This document shows, in pieces, positions 55,257-64,000 of a DNA stretch of 64,000 nucleotides. The notes beneath the pieces were generated by a model that made no database searches, was not told where the DNA came from, and saw only the letters and a list, made by a program, of their open reading frames with translations. Position numbers and translations under genes: made by a program. How positions within the stretch are numbered: position 1 is the first letter of the stretch; every line of letters starts with the position of its first letter. This DNA comes from Acestrorhynchus altus. Its lineage: Eukaryota; Chordata; Actinopteri; Characiformes; Acestrorhynchidae. The DNA lies in contig CM067511.1 in assembly GCA_034509495.1 (NCBI GenBank), forward strand, positions 1,873,488-1,937,487. The letters run 5' to 3'.

Positions 55257-55510
55257 TTAACCTTTAAAAATCAGACGTACCAGATACTATTTTCATATCC
55301 TAGGCTACTCAAACTTGTCTTTATTTCTACATCTCAGAAATCATGTTGCAAATTGATCATCCAGAGAGTTTTTGATCTAAAAAAGTCATATTTTTGATGA
55401 ACTGTTTGTAATGATTAAGGATATTTTAAAATATAAACTGTTCAAAATACTTGACTGGACAGAGCAGTAAACATGCACTGGAAGCTCCTTTTGCATTTTA
55501 ACTGGGATGC
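55257..55510 (-). mobile_element. TTAA-family repeat, copy 16 (interrupted)
   Basis: 3' end TTAACCTTTAAAAATC at 55257, then CATCCAGAGAGTTTTTGATC, ATACTTGACTGGACAGAGCA, GTAAACATGCACTGGAAGCT and ATTTTAACTGGGAT, where another repeat has inserted. The rest resumes at 55876. The GC-box unit is deleted. Confidence 0.75.
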
Positions 55511-55875
55511 TTTTATTTTGATATGAGTATCATGGTAACGATTTGGGAGCCAGGCAGACGTTTAGGTTTTAATCTGATAAAAAAGAAAACAAACTAACAG
55601 AAAGACCAACTCAATACGAACTAAATCAGACTCACATGAACTCAACACAAACCTGCCACAACCACAGGGTCATCAATACAAGACGTCATTAACCACACCT
55701 GGACCTGATAACGGATGGGCTGGGTAACAAACGAGACACAGATGGGAATGGGTGGAGCAAGGGCAGAGACAGGACCTAAACACAATGCAACACGTGCTCA
55801 GAAGGACATGGGGAATAAACAAAACAAAGACGAGACGGGAAGACAGGAGTGTAACAGGAACGATACAGGAGTCAT
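55511..55875 (-). repeat. Dispersed repeat pair, member 2 (nested insertion)
   Basis: Reverse of the 43.8 kb repeat: GGAGCAAGGGCAGAGACAGG, AAGGACATGGGGAATAAACA, GACACAGATGGGAATGGGTG. It splits TTAA-family copy 16, so it is younger than that copy. Frame 55715-55942 is an artefact. Confidence 0.6.
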
Positions 55876-55910
55876 GTCTGTAGGTTACTCTGATCCTGAG
55901 ATGGTCCTGT
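55876..55910 (-). mobile_element. TTAA-family copy 16, 5' remainder
   Basis: GTAGGTTACTCTGATCCTGA GATGG: the family's 5' subterminal block in reverse, expected just beyond the interrupted segment. Confidence 0.6.
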
Positions 55911-56409
55911 ACATGATGTTAAAATGCAGAACAAAGCTCTAAGTGTATGAAGAACATCATAAATAAGTCTTACGTGACATCAGTTTATTTATGACTGGTT
56001 GCTTTAATTCGGCTGTTTGGATTAAGCAGCAAGGTCACCCTCCTATGGAGCCAAGCTGGTGGCATTTCTTCTTAATTAAAAATGTGTGATTACTAAGCAT
56101 GCTTTCACATCTAATTTGTTTGCCGCAGACCTATCTGACATTTTCTGTTGTCGAGTTCATTTCGGGCACACCAAGTGGACTGTCGGTCTTGGTCCAGGTC
56201 CAAGCGAGCCCTGGTTCAGTTCACGGCTGCTGGGAAAACATTGTCATGATGTTGTGCAACAAATGAGTGGATGCAACTTGAAAGTGTGCTTTCCTCAGGA
56301 CACAGTACTGCTCTGTTGTCCACACAGTTGACCTTTTGAACCTCTTGAGTTTTCCAGAATCAGCATAGGACCCCAGGACCCCAGGACAGTTTTTGATTGG
56401 CTGGGTGAT
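55911..56409. other. No gene seen
   Basis: Unique-looking. Frames at 56086-56484 lack domains; the minus one enters the next repeat. Confidence 0.4.
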
Positions 56410-56655
56410 GCGGCTGATGATGAACCTGCATAAAGATTCTGACTGATCAGAGAGAGGGGGCGGGGCTGATGACATCACTGACACAGATATTGGGTTATAG
56501 AGGAAAAATTAAAAGGAGGAGTTATTTGCTCTCTTTTGTTGCTCACACAGTGTTCAAATTTCAGAACAAAAGTCCTAAGAAGGGATAATACTGATACATA
56601 AATAATGTTTTTATTTTTATTTGGACCACTGTCAAGAGTTCTGAAGAACTCTTCA
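56410..56655 (+). mobile_element. TTAA-family repeat, copy 17
   Basis: GAACCTGCATAAAGATTCTG, one GC-box unit (~56456), GATGACATCACTGACACAGA, TATTGGGTTATAGAGG, TCAGAACAAAAGTCCTAAGA and ACCACTGTCAAGAGTTCTGA. Both ends are missing. Confidence 0.75.
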
Positions 56656-57233
56656 GTGAAGGTCGTATTTGTGCAGGTGATGCTTCATAGTACTAGTGGA
56701 TCTTCATGCTCGGGTCACTGTGTGTCAGGAGCTTGGTGGGTTCGCTTAGGTTTCCATCCAAAAATACACATGGTCGGTGACTAATGTGGTGGTGCTATAT
56801 TGTGTGTCTTTAAGTGTGGTACCATGGGGGGCCGGATGTAGGCTCTGGACCCAGGATGAAGCTGATAGGACAATGAATGAACGGAACTGACTGATTATGC
56901 GGCTTGTTCTTCTGTTTTGTTCAGGTGGACTTAGTTCCAGAAGAGAAACTTCCTTCACTTGGTTTCTATCGTCAGTATTTAAGCAGTGCAGTGGAGCATC
57001 TAACTGAAACTTTTCTGGTAATGAGGAATGCTTCTTTGACCCTGTTTATACCCAGTCACTACGTTTGACTAGTCAAATGCATCTTCGAATATGCAAATCC
57101 TCTCATTATGTGGAAACAAGTTTTTTTTTTCCTGTTCAGCCTCTTTCAGTGCTGGGCTAAAGATGTGCAGCTTCCAATGCCGTCGGGCATTTCTTCAAAC
57201 TCAGGTGAAGGAAATTAGAAAACGTACTGCAGG
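56656..57233. other. No gene seen
   Basis: Unique-looking sequence. Frames at 56746-56958 (-) and the start of 57091-57684 (+) have no domain. Confidence 0.4.
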
Positions 57234-57660
57234 GGTTTCAGTTGTATGGGGAGGACTTTCAGTTGTACTGGCAAAGGATTCAGTTGCATTGGGAGGAGGT
57301 TTATTTGTACTGGGAGGAATTACTGTGGTATGTGGTGGAGTTAAAGTTGTATGGGGAGGGGTTTCAGTTGTACTGGGAGGGATTTCAGTGGTACTGGCAG
57401 GAGATTCAGTTGTAGGGGGAGGGATTTCAGTGGTACTGGGAGGAGTTTCAGTTGTAGGGGGAGGGATTTCAGTGGTACTGGGAGGAGTTTGTTGTATGGG
57501 GAGGGATTTTAGTTGTATGAGGAGGGGTTTCAGTTGTACTGGGAGGGATTTCAGTGCTACGGGCATGAGATTCAGTTGTCTGGGGAAGGAATTCAGTTGT
57601 ACTGGGAGGTATTTTAGTTGTTCTGGGAGGAGTTTCAGTTGTACTGGGTGGAGTTGTTCC
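57234..57660. repeat. 21-bp minisatellite, ~20 units, open on both strands
   Basis: Units of the type TTTCAGTTGTACTGGGAGGA (20-22 bp, usually 21) run for ~425 bp with drift. On the minus strand they read STTEIPP/STTETPP heptads (mucin-like, Pro/Thr-rich) for about half the array, then VQLKSLP in another frame. On the plus strand they read SVVLGGV. Frames stay open for 153 (-) and 197 (+) codons because the unit is a multiple of three. No flanking exon evidence. Confidence 0.9.
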
Positions 57661-58904
57661 ATTACAGTCAGATGGGTGTTCTGACTTGGTCTTGTTAAGT
57701 GCTAATCAGTTTGGGATGGTAACGGCTGATTGCTGATTTGTTTAACGAGTGTTTAAACCGGTGACTGGTTTTGGTTTATATTCCTCTTAATTCCTTTTCT
57801 TGTTCACAGATTTAACAGTAAAGGAAAGTGAGTTCCGGTGCTTCTAATGCTTTGCTTGGTTCAGCCGGTTTGTATTGTCATTACCTAAGTAGTGGCAATG
57901 AAGCACTGAACGTACGCAAACGTCCCCGCCAAAGCCGTGCGCTTACTACTGTGAAATTAAATGGATAATTTCAAAGAAAGGCTTTTTTGACCTCATCTCT
58001 CTCTCTCTCTCTCTCTCCCTCTCGTTCTCTCTCTTTTACTAAAGGCGTATCTACCATCTCCATCCTTGTGATTTCTTCAAGTATTATACGTCTCAAATGA
58101 AAACATTTTTTTAAGCACAAATCCATTAAAAATGAAGTTATTGAAGAAAAGGAGAGACTTATAAGGGACAGATAGAGCAATGCAGACATACAAAGAGACA
58201 CGCAGAGTATTCATCTGTATCCAACGCAGGCCCGCCATCTACCATTGAAAGCCTCACGACTCTTTTTCAAGGTGAGCACGGAGCCGTTAGAGGTTCCCGG
58301 GTTCGATTAGAGACGGTTGAGTTCAGGTGGGCTGGAGCAGCTCATTTCAGCCACGAGCCTGAGCGAGAGAGTCGTCCTTTAGGGATTAAAATGCAGTTAG
58401 AAGCAGCTCTTTATTCATGTAGGCGGGTCGCTTTAAAACAACTTTGTGAACTTCTCCTTGCCTGCATTATCACTCTTTCGGTGGAAAAAAAAGAAGATGG
58501 GGGGGAAAGAAACGGGAGAGCGAGTCTGTCAGGCCATTTGTGCTTCCCAAGGCTAGTGTCTAAGTGACTGCAATTACCTCCTCCCCTGCTTTTAAAATAG
58601 GCCACAACAGACACGCCTGCCTGGCAGCTCCAGAACTTCCCGTGGCAAAGTGCCTATTAAGTTTATTTTTTCCTACCTAGAATTTTTTGTCAAGGCTTGT
58701 CCGATTGGACCTTTGCCTCCCTGATCTTGTGGAAAAATCTGCACTAACAAGCATCTTATTAACCCCACTTCTTTCTCTGAATTATGCTGCGGCCTTATTG
58801 TGAGTAGGTGTGCGATGAGGATGGCTGTAGATGTAGGCGAGATGCAAAATATAGCCCTTGTTGAGGCAGGCGCTACAGGCAGAAAATGATAAATTTAGCC
58901 ATAT
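57661..58904. other. No gene; (TC)n at 57997-58020; candidate conserved block 58670-58900
   Basis: Repeat-poor after the CT run. 58670-58900 (GGACCTTTGCCTCCCTGATC, AACAAGCATCTTATTAACCC, GATGCAAAATATAGCCC) has the composition of conserved non-coding DNA. No supported ORF. Confidence 0.3.
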
Positions 58905-59085
58905 TTAACTCTTAGAACTCAAGATCCGCACTTTGCCGATAGTAACGTGCTGCTTTCTTGTCTTTGTAACCCAGGATCACAGTGAGCAGTGCGCAAATTT
59001 CATAATAAATGGCCTCGAGAAGGAATAATACTGATACATTCCTAAAAAGTAAAATAATTATAATGAAAAATGGGCATCCAGGTTG
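58905..59085 (+). mobile_element. TTAA-family repeat, copy 18 (intact 5' end)
   Basis: Begins TTAACTCTTAGAACTC at 58905, then AAGATCCGCACTTTGCCGAT, ACCCAGGATCACAGTGAGCA; then a jump to GCAAATTTCATAATAAATGG and GGAATAATACTGATAC. The GC-box and palindrome unit was deleted. With copy 4 it defines the 5' end. Confidence 0.75.
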
Positions 59086-59334
59086 TTTTTATTTCACCAC
59101 GACAAGTCTTTTTAAAGAGCAGTCAGTCAGTCGGTCATTATTTCATCTTGAACCAGAGCACACCTGGAATCACTGGACACAAGGCAGAATTACCCCCTGG
59201 ACAGGGTTCCCGTCCACTGCAGTTGTGAGGATGATTTTTAAAGTTGTGTATAAACCATTATATCTCAGTTGATGCTAGATCTGTCAGTTGTTCTTTACGG
59301 TGTCAGAATCTTTAAGTTAAATCTAAATTGTGAG

Positions 59335-59530
59335 GTGGAACCCTGAGCAGTCATTAGGGAACCAGCCTCGGGACTGGAAGGTTGTCGGTTCGATACCCTG
59401 AACTCTACGGGGTAGGGCATGGCCGAAGTGCCCTTGAGCAAGACACTGTAACTCTTCAACTGTTCTCGGGGCTGCCCACCACTCTGGGCATGTGTGCTCA
59501 CTGCCACCTAGTGGGTCAAGTCACTGTGTT
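59335..59530 (+). mobile_element. tRNA-derived SINE (plus)
   Basis: AGCAGTCATTAGGGAACCAG, B box GGTTCGATACC at 59387-59397, GCCCTTGAGCAAGACACTG, GGGGCTGCCCACCACTCTGG and CACTGCCACCTAGTGGG. Same family as 25.9 kb. Confidence 0.75.
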
Positions 59531-60304
59531 CGCTGTATTCCATGCAAATACAGTATATATGCATATATATGCAAACTACTTCCTCTACTCATCATAGCAC
59601 CTTCATTTGTAAGAGTGTAGTACTTGATCCGGTCCTAGAACCGATGTCTGCATTGTCACTTTACCCTACCGTGGCTTCCCGTACTTATTAAGCCAACCAA
59701 CAAACGGAATAAGGCCAAGGCTTTATCGTAAGCCGCAGTACTTTCAGGATGATTTTTAGGTCAGGAAAACAACATAAATCTTCCTTCGCCCTGCGACTGA
59801 GATAAATATTAATTTGCTGTCAAGGACAGGTGAGTGCTTAAAGATTGTAGCAGCACAGCCATCAGAGGGAATGGGCAGTCAGTAATGCTTAAGCACAATT
59901 TATGGCCCTCCTTTCAACATGCTGCCGTCTGCTGCCATGACGGCCATCGGGACGTCCGAGTGTATTGACTTGCGGCGGTGCACAGTGTGTGAATATTCTA
60001 GCTGAGGATGCATGATGGGAGACACTTTTTTCCCTGAGCATTTTCCCTCAAGACTGGTCGTCATGCCCGGCAGGTTGATGCAGCTGACTGCAGTGACAGA
60101 GGCCACAGTGTAGGCTGACCAGGGCTTGAACCCAAGAGCATACAAGCCAGTAAGCATGAAGAAAATACTAAAGGGCTTGAGAGGAGCGGCCGGCCAAGAT
60201 CTACACATAAGTCTAAATGTGGGAAACCAGGTTAATGCAATGAACAGATAATGGAAGTAAATGTCCACCAATTGTCATTCTTCAGTCCTCACGTTTTATT
60301 GGTT
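59531..60304. other. No gene seen
   Basis: Repeat-poor. The 123-codon minus frame at 59900-60271 is hydrophobic at its start (DIYFHYLFIALTWFPTF) but has no recognised domain or splice context. I do not call it a gene. Confidence 0.4.
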
Positions 60305-60395
60305 TACACCCGTAAAAATAAAGGTGCTTCAAATGGTTCTATGGGGGATGCCAAAGAAGAACCACTTTTGGTCCCAGAAAGAATGTAAGAAGAAC
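60305..60395 (+). repeat. GGTTCTTT-type short repeat, best copy
   Basis: GTAAAAATAAAGGTGCTTCA, AATGGTTCTATGGGGGATGC and AAAGAAGAACCACTTTTGGT. The clearest representative of this short fish repeat in the window; MITE-like. Confidence 0.6.
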
Positions 60396-60854
60396 CTAGA
60401 GATTGCAAAAGTGCCAATTCAGGGACTCAAACCAGTTACAAGGCAGCTTCTTTTACATGGAGGCCACAGCTGCCCTGAGATCCCTATATGGACACGACAA
60501 ACAGTAGGTGTGAGGACTTAAACCCATTAAGTGTCCAAACCTGGGTGTCAGATATGTTCTGTGGCAGATTTTCAGGAGAATTTATTCGTGATTGGGTTTG
60601 TAATGACCTAAAGACACGAGTCCCTATAGTTTCCCTCCTGAATTGACTATGATTTGTTCCAGAGATCTATATTAATACAGTACATAAGGGTCATTAACTA
60701 AGCATAGGCAAAATATACTGGTTTTTATACTGAGCTTCATTGATCCAGTTTATTATTTCATGACCATTCAGATCTGAATCCCAAGCAATACTGTGACTTA
60801 TTAAAATATAACTCAGTACAACTCAAAGAATTATGGTCATTAATCCATAAAATG
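60396..60854. other. No gene seen; possible antisense SINE scrap
   Basis: TTCAGGGACTCAAACCAGTT, ACAAGGCAGCTTCTTT at 60417-60455 weakly resembles a reversed SINE head. The rest is unique. Confidence 0.35.
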
Positions 60855-61330
60855 CAGGCTCTGCATCTCAGGATCAAAGTAACCTACAGCAATGTAGCAG
60901 CTTCCAGTGCATGTTTACTGCTCTGTCCACGTGTACACGATCAACCTGCATACAGACTCTGACTGATCAGAGAGAGGGGGCGGGGCTGATGATATCACTG
61001 ACCCAGATGGGTGAGGAAAATGAGAAGTGAGGGGCTGTTTGCTCTCTTTTGGTGCAGTGTCCACATTTGAGAAAAAAAGAAAAAGAAAAAAGAGAAAGGA
61101 AAGTTCTTTCCTCTAAAAACCAGGATGATCAATTTACAGCAGGATTTATGTTTTTAGTTTTTATAATAAAAAAAAGCACAAAAAGTAGGTGTAAGTAATT
61201 TTTTTATTAACATATATGTAAATGATCTCATATTTGAGCAAATGATCTCCTGACTGTCTCCTATAAGTACTGTTTTTAATTTTGTGGTGAATAAAAGAAT
61301 ATGAGACACTGGTTTAGGGTTCTAAGGATA
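60855..61330 (+). mobile_element. TTAA-family repeat, copy 19
   Basis: CTCAGGATCAAAGTAACCTA, CAGTGCATGTTTACTGCTCT, one GC-box unit (~60976), GATGATATCACTGACCCAGA, GTGAGGGGCTGTTTGCTCTC, and a 3' piece with GTGGTGAATAAAAGAATATG and GGTTTAGGGTTCTAAGGATA. The TTAA is not preserved at either end. Confidence 0.8.
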
Positions 61331-62084
61331 CAAGGTTGGGGAGAATCTGTGTCATTGCATATTTATCCCAAACTATCTTCCAGCTTTATTGAAGGTTTGA
61401 TGATCTTTATTCAACACTATCGGTATGAGATGGAGAACTCGACCTCAATAATGCTCTCGTGGCTAAACACAATCAAATCCGTACAGGCATGTTCCAATAT
61501 ATAGTATAAAGCCTTCTGCACAGGCTTTTACACTCGAAAGATAAAGCTTTAGTGAAAAATATTGACTCTTTCCACTCATACAGAAGACTTTTTGAGAGAC
61601 TCCTTGCACTTTATGAGTTGCTGGGAGCGTTTTCTTCTGCCTGGTCGAAACCTATAGGACTTTTTTTTCTTTCGGAGAGTCTCATGCACGTCACGTATGT
61701 TTGTTTGGCCTTGCCTGCCACTGTTGTTTTAGCATTTCATACACTTCCCATACACTCTAATTGGAGAGAGGGAAGTTATTTTGGTGGAATAAATTTACTC
61801 AGTCTTTAGGTCTGTGGCCGACATGTTTTCAGGCTGTGCTGCAGATTTTCATTTTTCCCAAAGCCCTGGCTGTGGACTGATGACATGAAATACATTTCAT
61901 GCTGGTACATTTTCAGACTGAACAAACTGCTTTTTCAAACACTTTCACCTTTTCATTTTCAACAAATTAACCCTTTAAGTCCAGATAGTTGAGATTCTTT
62001 TTTTAACATATAGAAAAATATGGGCATTTGATCTTCATTTGAACTGTATTGAGACATGGAAGAAAGTTAGGACCATCTAATGTC
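61331..62084. other. No gene seen
   Basis: Unique-looking. Frames at 61301-61504 and 61552-61809 (+) have no domain. Confidence 0.4.
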
Positions 62085-62514
62085 AATGGGATGTTTCCTT
62101 TAACAGTCTACCATCTCTGACATCGACTGGAAGACAGACGTTCCCACTCCATGCGGAATTCTTTCACTCTGTGATGTTTCAGCCTGAGTCTTTGTACAGA
62201 CGCTCTTCCGTTCTCCTCAAACCCCCTCTGATACAATAAAGATCTCATAGTGGCTTCTATGATGGAGAGATCTCCACACCCTGCTGCAGCCCAAACCATC
62301 ACACTTCCACCACACAGTTGGTATGAGGTTCTTGTTTTAAACGTTCTCCACTTGTAATCGATTTTCTGGACAGTGAAACATCTGATTTCTAATTGTTCTG
62401 GGATCTTTTTAAATCTCGTTCCAGACTCATCTGCATCTACATCCTCCTTTCTGAAGGCCTCAGAGCTCTTTGGGTGTGATCAAGGTGATGCAGCTCACTT
62501 CAACAATCAAGAGC
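62085..62514 (-). pseudogene. Tc1-like remnant, GGSVMVW type, internally deleted
   Basis: The minus frame at 62108-62302 includes MMVWAAAGCGDLSIIEATMR, SLLYQRGFEENG, the core seen at 30.2 and 41.9 kb. DNA ACCATCTCTGACATCGACTG to TTCAACAATCAAGAGCAA aligns with 41.7-42.5 kb with about half the middle missing. Confidence 0.65.
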
Positions 62515-62915
62515 AAGAATGGAGGGGCTGTTGGCTCTCTTGTTTTGCTCACAGTGTTCAATTTCATAATAAAAGTCATTAGAATGGATACATAATTAAA
62601 ATAATAAATAACATTCCGTTTTATTATATATATATAATTTTATTTGGACCACTGTCATGTATTTTGAAGAACGTATTATTATATTCTTATCAACCTAACT
62701 ATTACAAATAATTCAACAATAAAAAAATATTAAAATAAAAAATATCTGGATGATCAGTTTCCAACAGGATTTCTGTGAAATAAACTGTTTTGTCCAAAAA
62801 TATATATATATATATATAATTGTAGGGCACAAGTCATTTTTAATCAAAGCATGGTAAACCAATATGAAATATTTAAATAAATATTAAATATTTCATTTAA
62901 GGAAATAATGCTCTT
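62515..62915 (+). mobile_element. TTAA-family repeat, copy 20
   Basis: Abuts the Tc1 remnant: GAATGGAGGGGCTGTTGGCT, AATAAAAGTCATTAGAATGG, TTGGACCACTGTCATGTATT, ATCTGGATGATCAGTTTCCA, ACAGGATTTCTGTGAAATAA. It begins after the GC-box unit. AT dinucleotide runs interrupt it. Confidence 0.75.
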
Positions 62916-63464
62916 TGTTGAACTGGAGCTGCATCCCATATCTCCAGTTTCCAGTTCCATGCAGCACATAGAAACCTTTACTTAAATAATATTAAAATAA
63001 TTTTCTTGAGCCCATTCAGCTCCAAAGACCCACAGACAGTTCCAGAAGTTCCCTTTGATGCTCTCAGAACTGTGTAACTTTCATATTAATTTCCTAGTAG
63101 TTACTGAATAATTCATAGTGGTTACTGAGTAATACGCCTTAAGGTTAATATCTGAAATAGCCAAATATTGCATGTAGTGCATTTTAGTCCTATTCTCATC
63201 TAATTACATCATCTTGCCTCATCTAAATTAGTCATTAGATAAGTTTGCTCTCCTTTTAAGGCGTACTGCACATGTGAATCCTGCTCCCGAAATGTTCCAA
63301 CCACGTCTTAGTAACTATAATCACGTCTTAAACACAAGTTCTCTGGGAGCATCTCTACCAGCATCAGGGTGTGAAGGTGTGAGAGTGACCCCTATGGTCT
63401 TGAAAGCAAAAGGCAACTGCATTCGCTCCTAGTTTTGTCATATGTATATAATATAATATCATAT
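62916..63464. other. No gene seen
   Basis: AT-rich, repeat-poor sequence without supported ORF. Confidence 0.4.
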
Positions 63465-63620
63465 ACAAATCAGCCATAACATTATGACCACCTATTTTTC
63501 AGCTCCTCCTAACATACAACATACCATCTGGTTCTCTGCTTGCTTTATACTCAATGGTCAGGACTACCCACCAACCAGCAATTGGCCAACAGTGTCCTGT
63601 AGGCAGTGTCCTTATATTCT
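63465..63620. mobile_element. Palindromic dispersed repeat, copy D (terminus)
   Basis: ATCAGCCATAACATTATGAC, CACCTATTTTTCAGCTCCTC at the left is a terminus of the family; then CAATGGTCAGGACTACCCAC and CCAACAGTGTCCTGTAGGCA join two separated parts, so it is internally deleted. Confidence 0.6.
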
Positions 63621-64000
63621 TTCACCTAATTTTATATATATATATATAGATTAGATTAGACTGAATTCTGGATTAGATTCTGGATTAGATCCCACTATGT
63701 CACAAAGGTGCTCCAGAAAAACCCAAGTGAAAACAAAGTCTGTGCAACTATTTTTAAGTGATTTCTTTTGTCTTCTAAATCAGAACTCATACTGAGAATG
63801 GACACAGAGATCATCAGCTTTCCCACACATCTTCCAATTTTAAATCAATCCCAGAGCTCATCTTTGTTAACGACACATCCATAATTTATCACTGATTATT
63901 AATATCTCGGTGCTTAAATCGGTGGGCACATTCAGAAGGACTTCTCTTCAACGTTATATTTGGATGTCATTTTTTTTTTTCTTTTTTAAGATAGATTCTC
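63621..64000. other. No gene seen
   Basis: AT-rich. A short TATATA run at ~63632-63648, a GGATTAGATT repeat at ~63650-63690 and a poly(T) near 63970. Nothing else supported. Confidence 0.4.

Noticed and set aside
59900..60271. 123-codon minus frame with a hydrophobic start.
   Set aside because: The hydrophobic start is short and not followed by a convincing cleavage site or domain; I treat it as chance.

Overview
The window looks like non-coding nuclear DNA from a ray-finned fish. The evidence is the repeat content: Tc1-like transposase remnants of fish type, tRNA-derived SINEs with A and B boxes, short palindromic DNA transposons and dense microsatellites. Several dispersed repeats are of kinds I associate with ostariophysan, perhaps characiform, genomes; that placement is from memory and is weak. 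I see no host protein-coding gene, rRNA or tRNA gene. The open reading frames are short, and the longest are explained by repeats. The window is best read as intergenic or deep intronic sequence. LAYOUT. 1-9 kb: two copies of a TTAA-ended repeat, part of a third, a LINE 3' remnant, Tc1 fragments and a ~540 bp trinucleotide array. 9-22 kb: copies of a palindromic transposon-like repeat, a reverse TTAA-family copy, a 42-bp and a 38-bp minisatellite, and long repeat-poor stretches. 22-34 kb: an inverted pair of SINEs, an octamer-like degenerate repeat, more Tc1 pieces, a 15-bp minisatellite, a 345 bp polypyrimidine tract and a repeat-poor AT-rich block. 34-44 kb: the densest TTAA-family region, two Tc1 5' ends, a hAT-like palindromic MITE and the longest Tc1-like remnant (about 1 kb). 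44-64 kb: a triplicated segment, an internally deleted transposase, SINEs, an element with a flipped centre, a 21-bp minisatellite with P/T-rich reading frames, and more TTAA-family and Tc1 copies. The most notable content is a repeat family present about 21 times, covering roughly a tenth of the window by my count. Its ends read TTAACTCTTAGAACC (5') and, as reverse complement of the 3' end, TTAACCTTTAGAACC. This suggests a non-autonomous piggyBac-like element with TTAA targets. Inside it is a 52-bp unit carrying a GC box (GGGGGCGGGGC) next to a near-palindrome, present once in some copies and expanded to two to five tandem units in others. Repeat-poor blocks rich in TAATTA-type sites near 17.9, 26.7, 33.5, 35.8, 43.1, 49.5, 53.5 and 53.9 kb could be conserved regulatory elements, but that is a guess from composition. 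All boundaries were read by eye.
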